A stretch of DNA of 64,000 bases, taken from assembly GCF_014858725.1 (NCBI RefSeq), contig NZ_AQGV01000015.1, positions 806,001-870,000 of the forward strand, read 5' to 3'. Under the pieces are notes generated by a model, which saw only the letters and a program-made list of their open reading frames with translations, had not been told where the DNA came from and did no database searches. The position numbers and the translations under genes were made by a program. Of the stretch, positions 16,420 to 25,302 are shown one piece after another (the first letter of the stretch is position 1; every line of letters starts with the position of its first letter). The DNA comes from Pseudoalteromonas aurantia 208. GTDB taxonomy: Bacteria > Pseudomonadota > Gammaproteobacteria > Enterobacterales > Alteromonadaceae.

Positions 16420-17502
16420 TTATGATACCATTTTGTAATAGAGTGCCCGATGAGCGAGGTAGCTAAGCCAAATTTTGTCTACTTGTTGTTGGTATAGCGG
16501 TATATTCTCAGCGTGCGTTAAACCATTATTTATAATTAATTCGCTTAATTGAATAGCACAGGCCATCGCATTGAACATACCTTGGGAAGACAGCGGATCA
16601 AAGCTTAGGGCAGCATCCCCTAAAGCAAACCAATTTTTACCAGAGCAACTCACTAACTTTGACGAATTCGCTGCCACTAGAGGGTGTAGTTGAGCATTTT
16701 TCTCTTCTATTCTGGATGAAAGTATGGTGAATCCAGGTATACTTTTAGCCCGATTTAATAGCTGAGATGGGTCAGTTATACGTGCATTTTTTATCAGTTT
16801 TGCATCTGCGTACCACGAAAACACCCTTTTTTGTTGCGCCTGAGTCGGGCTTTTTTCAGGGTTATGAATTGGAGCGCTATACCACCAACCCTCATCTGTG
16901 TGACTGATCAGCGCTGTTTTCTTTTTGATATTGACATTTGCAGTGAACCCAATTGACATGAGTTTGTCAAATTGCTGGCGAGTAATACCTTGTTGGCGTG
17001 CAAAAGCGCAATGACGACCTGATGCATCAATCACTGTGTTGGCATTGAGTTGAAGTGGGCTATTGTCGTGTTGCAATGAAAGTTGCCAGCCTTCATCAGT
17101 GGCAACACTGTCAGTTAATTGAGCCGGCCATATGCAGTGAATTTTTGCATCAATACAAGCATTACGTAGTTGTGTTTCAAAGTAGGATCTGTCTAGGTGC
17201 CAACCGAATCCATCTGGGTTTCTTAAATTGTCTATTAAAGTTGGTTCAGACGAGCCCCAATAAGATAACGTACCATGGCTGAGTATGTGGCGTTTATCAT
17301 CGAGTAAATGTGCTAGTTTTAGCTGAGTTAAAATGCGCAGTGCAGCAGGTGCTAATGACTCGCCAATTTTGTTAATCGGTGCGGCTTCTTTGTCAATAAG
17401 CGTTACACAATAATAGGGCGCGAGTGCAAGAGCTGCAATACAGCCCCCTACACCAGCTCCTATTATCGCAACTTGCGTTTTTGGCAATTGCGTTGTAGTC
17501 AT
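16420..17502 (-). CDS. LodB-like FAD-dependent oxidoreductase
   Basis: A 360-residue flavoprotein. The N-terminus has a Rossmann GAGVGGCIAALAL motif (about residues 15-27), an acidic residue after the second strand (LIDKE), GES near residue 48, and a second FAD segment, LGDAALSFDPLSSQG, near residue 300. This is the pattern of tryptophan-halogenase/geranylgeranyl-reductase-like flavoproteins. Its start lies 5 bases from the end of a LodA-like gene; in known systems LodB is the flavoprotein needed to form the cysteine tryptophylquinone cofactor of LodA in the cytoplasm. I therefore assign it as the maturation partner. It lacks the Lys/Glu context needed to call it a halogenase with confidence. 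Confidence 0.85.
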   Translation of the reverse strand: MTTTQLPKTQVAIIGAGVGGCIAALALAPYYCVTLIDKEAAPINKIGESLAPAALRILTQLKLAHLLDDKRHILSHGTLSYWGSSEPTLIDNLRNPDGFGWHLDRSYFETQLRNACIDAKIHCIWPAQLTDSVATDEGWQLSLQHDNSPLQLNANTVIDASGRHCAFARQQGITRQQFDKLMSIGFTANVNIKKKTALISHTDEGWWYSAPIHNPEKSPTQAQQKRVFSWYADAKLIKNARITDPSQLLNRAKSIPGFTILSSRIEEKNAQLHPLVAANSSKLVSCSGKNWFALGDAALSFDPLSSQGMFNAMACAIQLSELIINNGLTHAENIPLYQQQVDKIWLSYLAHRALYYKMVS

Positions 17503-17507
17503 CGTCG

Positions 17508-19460
17508 TTAGCTTTTTTTGATAAAGCGATGTGCTTTTTCTGTTAGGCTTAAGTCAGGGCGAATACCCTTTTTAGCTTTGTGCTGAGCCGTAGATTTTAA
17601 TGCGCTAACGGGTGCATTTGAATCCGGTGTTAAGCCGACTTGCATGGTACTTGGGAAGCCACTCACGCCTTTTTCCGTTTTTGGAAGTACGACCGCCAAT
17701 TTATCAAAGTTATCAATCATGTCGTTGATTTGTGCCGTATAGTCAGTTGTGGGGCCAATGGGTAAATCATCAAGCCAAAACTCTCGTTCGTTAAACGCTG
17801 CTTGTCGCTCATCGATGGGTAAACTTTCGTTGATGACCTTGTTGTAGTTTTCTTGGTTTAACATATTATTTGGGACGCGCGCAGGCCAAAAGGTCGGCAA
17901 ATATGGGTCGAGCGCTGTATTGTATCCATCTCTACAAGACGCAGTATCTGTTTGCCAAGGAATGGCCATCCAGCGTGTGATCCCCCCTGCTATTTGTCCA
18001 TTATTTATTGGGCCGTCGAAAGAGAGAGCTGTATGTGGTGTTAGTACAGGGCCAAAATTAACATCGTGTGTTGGGGAGGTGTCCTCAGCATGGCGTAATC
18101 TAAAGGCTTCACTATACATACCGACACTGCGCATCGGCCATGTCATTTCGCAGCCAGGATGAAACGCGTCAGCCAAACAAAAATCCATGGCTGCTTTGGT
18201 TAGCATATCGGGTTGCTCTGTAACTGGAACATCATCAATAGCCGTAGGTACTGTGCGAGCAGGGTCATAATCGGCAATAAACTCTCCATCAACCCATTGC
18301 GATAATGCATTAAGCTGCAGTCTAGTCAGCGTTAAAAACTGTCGAGGTGACTCGTTTGCATCAATGCTCATTGCATCGCCATAGATCCATGGCCATTGTT
18401 GTGGAGACAAGGATGCGTTTGTTGGATCCCATGCGGTAACCGACATGGGGTTCTCGCCAATATCAAATTGGGTGTCTAAATTTCTAAAATTGTTAAACAA
18501 AGTACGTCTTGATTCTTGCCATGTTGCAGAAGGATCACTTAAGCGTGTTAGCCAAAGTTCTGATGTAAAATCAAATGGGCTCTGCCACCCAAAACCAGCA
18601 GCAAAACCGGCATTAACCCACTGTAAGTCGGTCATACGTTGGAAAATAGGTAAAATGTCGTGGGTAAAGGAAGGCTTGCCCGGAACAGGTAACATGTTAG
18701 CGCCAACGGCGATATCGCGCATTAAGTCCCACATTGTTCTGACAGATTTTTGCATCGGAGCATAATCAGGCGGTGCACATACAACCCAGCCAGGTTTTAC
18801 CGATAATGATACATCGTCATAGACAACGTCGGCATTAATTGGGCCGTCAGAGGTATCATCATACCAGCCCTCGTTATTGCCAAAAGTAATTGCTTGATGC
18901 CCGAGTGGATTCGCTGATTTACCATGCCCACCTAGCATCACTAACCGTCCTTGAGAGTCAGTGGTCATTTCACCTAAGTATACTTTTACTTCATTAAACT
19001 GACCTACAAACTGCGTATCATTTCCTGGCGTATTACAGCCCGATATAGTGTGTTTAGCACCGTCAATTAACAAACCGCGTCGCTTGTCACCTTCTACTTT
19101 GGCGTTACGTAAAATAGAAGGTTTTGCATCCGCAGCTTCTGGAATATCGAGTGCGATTTCAAATTTGTACCAAGAGGCTTTTTGATTCGCAAGTTGCGCA
19201 TGCCACGTTATATTGGCATTGTTGGCTGTTAGCTCCTTAACGACTTCGCCGTTCGCATTCAACCCATATATCCGAAAACGTGCAGCTTGGCGCTTTAAAG
19301 CGCCAGTGCTATCACGGTAAAAACTAGGTGATTGTGGGAGTGGTTCACTGACTTCTGGACCAATAAAATACTCCGACGGACTATTGCCGACACGCATTAC
19401 ACCGATTGGTGGATAGATAGCCGCTGAAACAATCGTTGAATCACAAGGGGTGTTTTCCAT
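17508..19460 (-). CDS. LodA-like cysteine tryptophylquinone amino acid oxidase
   Basis: A 650-residue protein that I recognise as LodA/GoxA-like from its start (IYPPIGVMRVGNSPSEYFIG) and from the ITRWMAIPWQTDTASC segment. Candidate cofactor residues are Cys437 (FHPGC) and Trp502 (IPWQ), 65 residues apart, the same spacing as Cys516 and Trp581 of Marinomonas LodA as I recall it. These enzymes oxidise amino acids (lysine epsilon-amine, glycine and others) with release of hydrogen peroxide and ammonia, and can be antibacterial. It is slightly shorter than LodA (about 726). No classical signal peptide is seen, as in that family. The next gene is its LodB-like partner. The substrate cannot be predicted. 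Confidence 0.92.
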   Translation of the reverse strand: MENTPCDSTIVSAAIYPPIGVMRVGNSPSEYFIGPEVSEPLPQSPSFYRDSTGALKRQAARFRIYGLNANGEVVKELTANNANITWHAQLANQKASWYKFEIALDIPEAADAKPSILRNAKVEGDKRRGLLIDGAKHTISGCNTPGNDTQFVGQFNEVKVYLGEMTTDSQGRLVMLGGHGKSANPLGHQAITFGNNEGWYDDTSDGPINADVVYDDVSLSVKPGWVVCAPPDYAPMQKSVRTMWDLMRDIAVGANMLPVPGKPSFTHDILPIFQRMTDLQWVNAGFAAGFGWQSPFDFTSELWLTRLSDPSATWQESRRTLFNNFRNLDTQFDIGENPMSVTAWDPTNASLSPQQWPWIYGDAMSIDANESPRQFLTLTRLQLNALSQWVDGEFIADYDPARTVPTAIDDVPVTEQPDMLTKAAMDFCLADAFHPGCEMTWPMRSVGMYSEAFRLRHAEDTSPTHDVNFGPVLTPHTALSFDGPINNGQIAGGITRWMAIPWQTDTASCRDGYNTALDPYLPTFWPARVPNNMLNQENYNKVINESLPIDERQAAFNEREFWLDDLPIGPTTDYTAQINDMIDNFDKLAVVLPKTEKGVSGFPSTMQVGLTPDSNAPVSALKSTAQHKAKKGIRPDLSLTEKAHRFIKKS

Positions 19461-19575
19461 ACCTAAACTTCCTTAAATTGACGCATGTATGTCATAATTA
19501 AAATGCAAATCGAGGCTGCATTTTCTCTAGTGCAGAAGTGTAGGCCGAGATATTAAGATTGACAATTACACCGTA

Positions 19576-20445
19576 TTACGGCGCTTTTCTATGCTGTTTT
19601 ATATAGCTGCCTATGGTATTGACCGTCTCTAGCCAATAGCCATTTTTAGGGTCTTTTAAATAGGTAATAAGTTGATCAAGCACGGTTTTATCTACGGAAT
19701 ATAAGCCTTTTTCGCCCACTTCATGTCCGGCAAGAATTATCCAGCTATTATTATGCTTGACCGATTCAAGCGTGGTTTTAATTTGTTTAAAGCTCTGTCC
19801 GTCAATCCGAATAGCAGTCAGCTGAGCAAAGTCAGTGAAGTTTGGGTTATTGGCGGTCTCATCATTCCATGTGCGCCCAAATTGAAATTGTTGCGCAATC
19901 AGCGGCACGTAGCTTCGAGTATCAATACCTCGACCGACAAAGGTGTTTCCGCATGGGTAGGCAAAACTGGTAGGGATAATACCTAAGTGCGTTTTGAGGT
20001 AGGTATTGGCTTGCTCTATATCATTTTTCAACCAGTCAAGGGTGGCATTTTCAAGGCTCATTCCCCGAGCTCTTAGCCATTCAAAATTGCCAGTACACGT
20101 ATGGTTGCTGGTATGATTTGCAATTTCATGACCATATTCAACGGCTTTTTTCCACCCAATTAGCTGTCGAGATACACTTTCAGGCACAACATAAAAAGTC
20201 CCTTTAACTTGATGTTTAGCGAAAATATCCATCCCCACGGTTATTTGGCTGTCTCGCGCATCATCAAAGGTAATGCTGACGGCATTTTGAGCGCCCGATG
20301 GATACTTAAAACCAAGGTATTTTTTGCTATTGTAATTTTGCCAATCGGTGTTTGCTGAGCCCAGCTCAGATGCTGCTACGGTGTTGCTTGTAAGAACTGA
20401 CGCAGTTAAGAGACCAAGACTCAATGCGAAATGCAAAGCTTGCAT
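19576..20445 (-). CDS. Secreted polysaccharide deacetylase family protein
   Basis: A 289-residue protein with an N-terminal signal peptide (about residues 1-24, ending near TVAAS). The NodB-type domain is seen in VSITFDDARDSQ, which has the first Asp of the catalytic pair, in HEIANHTSNHT, giving the zinc-binding His residues, and in later AYPCGN and WIILAGHEVG segments. These enzymes remove N- or O-acetyl groups from chitin oligomers, peptidoglycan or exopolysaccharide. The gene stands alone, upstream of the LodA-like gene by 115 bases on the same strand. Its substrate is not evident; export to the periplasm or outside is likely. Confidence 0.9.
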   Translation of the reverse strand: MQALHFALSLGLLTASVLTSNTVAASELGSANTDWQNYNSKKYLGFKYPSGAQNAVSITFDDARDSQITVGMDIFAKHQVKGTFYVVPESVSRQLIGWKKAVEYGHEIANHTSNHTCTGNFEWLRARGMSLENATLDWLKNDIEQANTYLKTHLGIIPTSFAYPCGNTFVGRGIDTRSYVPLIAQQFQFGRTWNDETANNPNFTDFAQLTAIRIDGQSFKQIKTTLESVKHNNSWIILAGHEVGEKGLYSVDKTVLDQLITYLKDPKNGYWLETVNTIGSYIKQHRKAP

Positions 20446-20648
20446 GCTATGTTTCCTTATAATTAAAACGCGTTATTATCTAAGCGAAGAAGGTCGTGCT
20501 GTGCAATAGCAATTAACTCAATGTATGCTGAATAATTCTTAACTTAAACCTTACGAAGTAATATTTTTGACTATGTGTATACATAACTTTATGTTTTAAT
20601 TTGTAATAATATTTATTGGTCGAATTTTACACTCTGGATGGTATACGG

Positions 20649-21305
20649 ATGATAGAACTTAAAAATGTCATATTTTCACGCGTTGATGGAGATATAAAGC
20701 GGAAAATATTGAATGACATTTCTTTGGCTATTACACCAGCAACACAACTTGCGTTAGTAGGAGATAGTGGTTCGGGTAAATCTACATTATTGAATTTACT
20801 TGCGGGCTTACTGCAACCAGACTCGGGTGAGGTGATTGTGAATAATACAGTCATTAGTGATTTGAAAGCCCAACAGCTCGCTTATTACCGCCGTTCTATC
20901 GGAATTATTTTTCAGCAATATCAGCTACTCAGTCCGCTCAGCGTAAAAGACAATATTACTTTTCAGGCGCGTCTCAATAAAATGCCTTGTGGCGAAGATG
21001 AAATAATAAGTTTGGCAGAGCGGTTGGGCATTGCGCATAAGTTAGATGCTTTGCCGCAACAATTATCAGGAGGAGAACAGCAGCGAGTAGGGATCGCGCG
21101 TGCATTATTAAATCGACCAAATTTACTACTTGCAGATGAACCAACAGGAAATTTAGACACCCAACGTGCTCAAGACGTACTCGAGTTACTCGTTGAGCTA
21201 TGTGATGAGCGTGCAATTAATCTGGTATTAGTTACGCACAGTACGCGGTTAGCCTCACAATTACCTATGCAACTGACACTGAAAGATGGTCAATTGCATG
21301 GTTGA
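20649..21305 (+). CDS. ABC transporter ATP-binding protein (LolD/MacB-like)
   Basis: A 218-residue ATPase with all expected motifs: Walker A GDSGSGKST, Q-loop in IIFQQYQLL, signature LSGGEQQRVGIARALL, Walker B LLLADEPTGNLD and the switch His in LVTHST. The frame is open to a TTG at 20616, but ATG at 20649 gives the normal family start MIELKNV. It overlaps the following permease start, so ATPase and permease are made together. With the FtsX-like permease and an AttH-like lipoprotein this resembles the attEFGH-type transport operon. It probably moves a lipid or lipoprotein substrate at the inner membrane; this is inferred. Confidence 0.93.
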   Translation: MIELKNVIFSRVDGDIKRKILNDISLAITPATQLALVGDSGSGKSTLLNLLAGLLQPDSGEVIVNNTVISDLKAQQLAYYRRSIGIIFQQYQLLSPLSVKDNITFQARLNKMPCGEDEIISLAERLGIAHKLDALPQQLSGGEQQRVGIARALLNRPNLLLADEPTGNLDTQRAQDVLELLVELCDERAINLVLVTHSTRLASQLPMQLTLKDGQLHG

Positions 21306-23757
21306 ATTTAAGCTTATTTTACTGACATATTGGGGGTTCTATCGCCGTCACTTTGGACTACTCGTCCTCTTTCTGGTGGGTCTGAGTTTAGGCAGTGCCC
21401 TGTTAACGGCCATCCAAGGCCTCAATTTTGAAGCTGCAAAACGGTATCAGTCAACAACGGCGATGATTAATCACCCCATTAGTCATTTTATCCGCCCTAT
21501 TTTAGGGCAAAATTACCTGCCTTTTGCACTGTGGGAGCAATTGCGTGCTAAGGGCGTAACATCAGCGCAACCAGTATTAGAAGGGACGATAAAAACCCAA
21601 GCCGGTCAACTGTTAAGAATAAAAGGGGTTAATTTATTGCAGTGGCTTAATAAAACGTCGACAGCGCAAAATGTAACCGCTCCTTTATCAAGAAGTCAAA
21701 CGGCAGCCATGCCGATGTCATTTTTGAACACGCTGTATTTAGACCCGACTATGATTATCCGGTTAGGTTTAGACCCCGACAACCCCGTACTCATATTCGA
21801 AAATACAGAGCAAAGCATGCCCGTCATTGCGATGGAGGGGCTAGGAAAAAGCGGGCTAGTTGATATTCATGTGGCTGACACATTACTACAGGCAAACGGC
21901 CAAATTAGTTACTTTGAAGTAACGAACGATACAGCGAACTCTCAGCTGGCACTCAGTATTATCAGAGCACTAACGTCGACGGTTGGCCGAGTAGAGAGTG
22001 TTGAAGAGCAAGCATTTGATGGGTTGTCACAGGCGTTTTTCTTGAATCTGAAAGCATTGGCGCTATTAGGATATGTGGTAGGCGCATTTTTGAGTTTTAA
22101 TGCGATCAAATTAGCTTATACGTCTAGGCAGGTCTTACAACAACAACTGTTTATTCTTGGGTGTAGTATGAAAATGTTGCTTAAAGCACTCATTGTTGAG
22201 CTGATAGCGCTAAGTTTCATTGCAGCCATATTCGGCGCAGTTTTAGGCAGTGTGTTAGCTAATTTATTAGTGCTAGATGTATCAAGCACCTTACAAAGTC
22301 TCTATAAACTGGATCGGGCATTGGTCGTATCATTTGATTGGTGGCTAGTTTTATTGGCGTTCATTTTAAATGGGGTTGTGTTGTTCGGGTTTGTCTTGAT
22401 GCAGGTGCGTCATCGTCATTTAAAGTTTGTTTGGCTGAGATTTACTGCTGTTTTCGTTACGGTTTTTATAACTGGATATTACTATTTTTATGCCGTCACA
22501 GAAGTGGAGGCCTTAATGCTTTGCGTAGGGGTATTAATGCTATTTTTTATTGTTACCCCTATTACGATTAAGTCGGTGTTTGTTGTTAATTGGCCAACAA
22601 AAAATGTGGTGTTGTTATGGCTACGTGCAGACAGTAGTAATCAATTGTCGGCGTTATCTTCTTCGGTATTAGCGATGCTGATGGCTGTGGGGGCGGCAAT
22701 CAGCATGCAAATTATGGTGGGCAGCTTTAGTGATGCACTTGATAAACATTTAACGAAGCGACTCAGTGCCGATTTGTATATTCGGGTCGAAGACAAATTA
22801 GATGAATTGAAAAATACATTAGCACAGCGCCAAGATATTGAGCGGGTCGGTGTGTACTGGCATGCCCCCGTTGAAGTGATAAAAAATACGGGAGAGTCTG
22901 ATCACATTTATTCTGCAAAATTAATGAGTTTTGGGCAAAGTAGTGAATATTATTCGCATCTTAATTTATTAGGAGATAAATCGGTTACGCCTCGTCACTT
23001 TCGAGTTGAATCAAGCTACCACGGATGCCTCATTAATGAACCTGGGTTACTGAAATATCAGTTCTCCGTTGGCGATAAAGTCATTATTCAGCAACAAAAT
23101 CGCTATTTAAAATGTGTCATAACGGGTGTATTTTATGATTATGGTGAACAGGCATTAGCATTTGTGAGTACGACCGATACCATGCTTAGCAGTACGATTC
23201 GCTTTCAGCAATATGGGGTATCATTATGGCTTGAAGATGCCAAAAGTGCTTCGGGCATTCGAGATGAATTAATGACATTACATGCCTTAGATAGCTCGCA
23301 AATTATTGAAAACAGGCAGTTTAAAGCGTTTGCTAAAAGGCTATTTAACAGTACGTTTACCGTTACCAGTGCTTTGAATTTTTTTATTATATTGATCGCA
23401 TTATTTGGTATGTGGGTGAGCTTTTTAACCTTAGGGCGCCAGCAGTTAGAACCCATTACGGTTTTACAACGGTTGGGTGTATCAAATCGCACGCTTTTAG
23501 GTGCTAAGCTTTTACAAACAGGCCTCATTATAGGAGCAACTTTAGGGCTCGCTGTTCCTTTAGGCGTGTTATTAGGATGGGTTCTACTCAACTATGTTAT
23601 GCCTATTGCATTTGGCTGGAGCATGGCATTAACCATAGATTGGTCAGTGTTAACGACTTTTATTGTCAGTATTTTCATCGCAGCGTTGGTGTTTAGCGCC
23701 ATACCACTTCGTAAGGTATTAATACGGAACACGCCCAGTGAACACATGCACTTGTAA
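21298..23757 (+). CDS. FtsX-like ABC transporter permease
   Basis: About 819 residues from ATG 21298 (an in-frame ATG at 21286 is also possible). The layout is a first membrane helix (LLVLFLVGLSLGSALLTAI), a large periplasmic part, membrane helices near residue 255 onward, further helices in the middle, and a C-terminal FtsX domain with three to four helices. This is the doubled FtsX/MacB-type permease form seen in LolCE- and Att-like transporters. The start overlaps the ATPase stop. The C-terminus overlaps the frame of the next gene by up to 20 bases, supporting a three-gene operon. Confidence 0.9.
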   Translation: MVEFKLILLTYWGFYRRHFGLLVLFLVGLSLGSALLTAIQGLNFEAAKRYQSTTAMINHPISHFIRPILGQNYLPFALWEQLRAKGVTSAQPVLEGTIKTQAGQLLRIKGVNLLQWLNKTSTAQNVTAPLSRSQTAAMPMSFLNTLYLDPTMIIRLGLDPDNPVLIFENTEQSMPVIAMEGLGKSGLVDIHVADTLLQANGQISYFEVTNDTANSQLALSIIRALTSTVGRVESVEEQAFDGLSQAFFLNLKALALLGYVVGAFLSFNAIKLAYTSRQVLQQQLFILGCSMKMLLKALIVELIALSFIAAIFGAVLGSVLANLLVLDVSSTLQSLYKLDRALVVSFDWWLVLLAFILNGVVLFGFVLMQVRHRHLKFVWLRFTAVFVTVFITGYYYFYAVTEVEALMLCVGVLMLFFIVTPITIKSVFVVNWPTKNVVLLWLRADSSNQLSALSSSVLAMLMAVGAAISMQIMVGSFSDALDKHLTKRLSADLYIRVEDKLDELKNTLAQRQDIERVGVYWHAPVEVIKNTGESDHIYSAKLMSFGQSSEYYSHLNLLGDKSVTPRHFRVESSYHGCLINEPGLLKYQFSVGDKVIIQQQNRYLKCVITGVFYDYGEQALAFVSTTDTMLSSTIRFQQYGVSLWLEDAKSASGIRDELMTLHALDSSQIIENRQFKAFAKRLFNSTFTVTSALNFFIILIALFGMWVSFLTLGRQQLEPITVLQRLGVSNRTLLGAKLLQTGLIIGATLGLAVPLGVLLGWVLLNYVMPIAFGWSMALTIDWSVLTTFIVSIFIAALVFSAIPLRKVLIRNTPSEHMHL

Positions 23758-23767
23758 AGGAATCACC

Positions 23768-24829
23768 ATGTTAACTTCTGTGATATCAATTTGCTTATTC
23801 ATTTTGCTATTGGTTGGGTGTGAACCAATGCAACAGGGTCGTGAAGTTTCTATGAATGCAGTCCCGAAGTTGGGTGTGGATGTTGAGCCTAATACGTTAC
23901 TTTCATTTCCTCAAGACCATGGGGCGCACTTAGCGCAAGGTATCGAGTGGTGGTACGTAACAGCAAATTTAGAAGCGGATGATGGCACTGAATTTGGTGT
24001 GCAGTGGACCTTGTTTCGTACGTCAGTTGGAAACACTGACGCGAGAAGTTCTCGTTGGTGGGATGGGCAACTTTACTTTGCACATTTTGCTATTCAAAAT
24101 AACCAAACGCACAAAGCATTTGAAAAGTTTGCACGGGCAGGGCAGGTTGAAATCGCAGCTGCGCCTTTTGTTGCGCGAATCGATAATTGGTATCTTAAAG
24201 GAGGGGCAGATCAGACCTTCCCCTTGAACTTGATGGCGAAGCAAGGTGGTTTTTCGGCACAATTGGCGTTACACAACAGTGTAATGGCATTGCATGGTGA
24301 TAAAGGATACAGCCAAAAAACGATGCAAGGTCATGCGTCGTATTATTATAGTTACCCATTTTTACACGCAAAAGGCGCACTTGAGTTCTTTGGCAAGCGC
24401 TATAAAGTCACTGGAAAGGCGTGGTTGGATAGAGAGTGGTCGTCATCATTGATTGACCCAAAGCATACCGGGTGGGATTGGTTCAGCTTACAGGCCAATA
24501 ATGCGGATAATGGGGCCTTGATGGTATTTTGTATTAGAAATGCGCTGCAAGAATACGACCATTGTAGTGGTTCTCATATTTTGAGCAGTGGTGAAGTGCA
24601 GCACCTTGCAGACTCACAGATTTCGCTGCAACCAATTGAGCACGTATCACTGGATGGTAAACGGTACCCAACTCAATGGCACCTTGATGTTACCGGGTTT
24701 GATACAACCATTATTAACAGTGTAAATAAAGACGCTAGGAACCAATTAAGCATCCCTTATTGGGAAGGGCGCGTCACAAGCGTTGGAGGTTTTACTGCAA
24801 AAGGGTATGCAGAACTTGTAGGTTACTAG
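23768..24829 (+). CDS. AttH-like (lipocalin/carotenoid 1,2-hydratase-like) lipoprotein
   Basis: A 353-residue protein from ATG 23768, chosen because AAAGGA precedes it at good spacing and a lipoprotein signal follows at once (hydrophobic stretch and LLVGC lipobox). The mature part has EWWYVTANLEADDG, WTLFR, YFAHFAI, an SYYYSYPFL segment and KAWLDREWSS, typical of the AttH/CrtC-like two-lipocalin fold. Such proteins accompany ABC ATPase and FtsX permease genes and probably bind a lipid-like cargo. The TAG stop codon lies in the CTAG target of a MITE that follows immediately, so the natural downstream region has been displaced by the insertion while the protein end is kept. Confidence 0.88.
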   Translation: MLTSVISICLFILLLVGCEPMQQGREVSMNAVPKLGVDVEPNTLLSFPQDHGAHLAQGIEWWYVTANLEADDGTEFGVQWTLFRTSVGNTDARSSRWWDGQLYFAHFAIQNNQTHKAFEKFARAGQVEIAAAPFVARIDNWYLKGGADQTFPLNLMAKQGGFSAQLALHNSVMALHGDKGYSQKTMQGHASYYYSYPFLHAKGALEFFGKRYKVTGKAWLDREWSSSLIDPKHTGWDWFSLQANNADNGALMVFCIRNALQEYDHCSGSHILSSGEVQHLADSQISLQPIEHVSLDGKRYPTQWHLDVTGFDTTIINSVNKDARNQLSIPYWEGRVTSVGGFTAKGYAELVGY

Positions 24830-25021
24830 GGGCTGTTGATCTTTCAGGTTCGTTTTTGCAGCAGCTTGATTGAATTTTATACAAGGCAGAGGCTGCGTAG
24901 CATGGTTATCCCTTCTCTTTGTTGCTTAATATTCGCTTAGTTTACTAGGCCACCTATTAAGCGCGCGATAAAAGCATGCTCAAAGAGAAGAAATAGAACA
25001 GCAAAGATCAACAGCCCCTAG
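24826..25021. mobile_element. MITE-like element with CTAG target duplication
   Basis: A 188-bp element (24830-25017) with perfect terminal inverted repeats, GGGCTGTTGATCTTT and its complement, is flanked by CTAG on both sides. It has an inner inverted repeat (CTTCTCTTTG and CAAAGAGAAG) and no coding capacity. A 4-bp CTAG duplication fits IS5-group-like transposition. The left CTAG contains the stop codon of the AttH-like gene. Confidence 0.75.
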
Positions 25022-25128
25022 TTCTTCGCCGATATAGAACCATGCCTAGTAGGCGAATGGTGATTTTACTTTGTGCATCTATTTCATCGTATATTTCTCA
25101 AAAATTTGAACTTTATTGCCCTCAAAAA

Positions 25129-25147
25129 GCACGACTTTAAGTCGTGC
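25129..25147. repeat. Hairpin GCACGACT/AGTCGTGC
   Basis: GCACGACT, a 3-base TTA-like centre and AGTCGTGC form an almost perfect palindrome preceded by A-rich and followed by mixed sequence. It may be a dispersed palindromic repeat or a weak terminator between the MITE and the efflux promoter. Confidence 0.5.
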
Positions 25148-25156
25148 AGGTTAATT

Positions 25157-25188
25157 CGAAATCGGGAATTTTCGTATTCTCGATTTCG
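25157..25188. promoter_or_regulatory. Candidate enhancer sites for the NtrC-family regulator
   Basis: CGAAATCG (25157-25164) and CGATTTCG (25181-25188) are exact inverted complements 24 bases apart start to start. Each is followed by GGAATT, so there is also a direct repeat. They lie 65-95 bases upstream of the -24/-12 promoter, where NtrC-family activators bind. Binding by the regulator at 29740 is inferred. Confidence 0.5.
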
Positions 25189-25251
25189 GGAATTTCTATG
25201 GTTTATTCAATTTTTAAAATATAAATAATTGATATTATTGGTCTTTTTGTT

Positions 25252-25266
25252 TGGTATCGAATTTGC
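25252..25266 (+). promoter_or_regulatory. Sigma-54 (-24/-12) promoter
   Basis: TGGTATCGAATTTGC matches the TGGCAC-N5-TTGC consensus with exact GG-to-GC spacing (GG 25253-25254, GC 25265-25266). It lies 36 bases upstream of the adaptor start codon. The same operon encodes an activator with a GAFTGA loop, which contacts sigma-54. Confidence 0.75.
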
Positions 25267-25302
25267 TTTATATCTTATGTCAATTGGATAAAGGTATTCA
25301 TC

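Larger units (their letters stand above)
25022..25302. other. Regulatory region upstream of the efflux operon
   Basis: There is no gene here. From left to right it holds a 19-base near-perfect hairpin at 25129-25147, a pair of CGAAATCG/CGATTTCG inverted motifs at 25157-25188, and a -24/-12 promoter at 25252-25266. The AT-rich stretch between the last two could bend for activator looping. Confidence 0.6.

Noticed and set aside
16420..17502. Tryptophan halogenase
   Set aside because: The general flavoprotein fold is shared, but the tight pairing with a LodA-like gene explains the gene better and halogenase marks are not clear.
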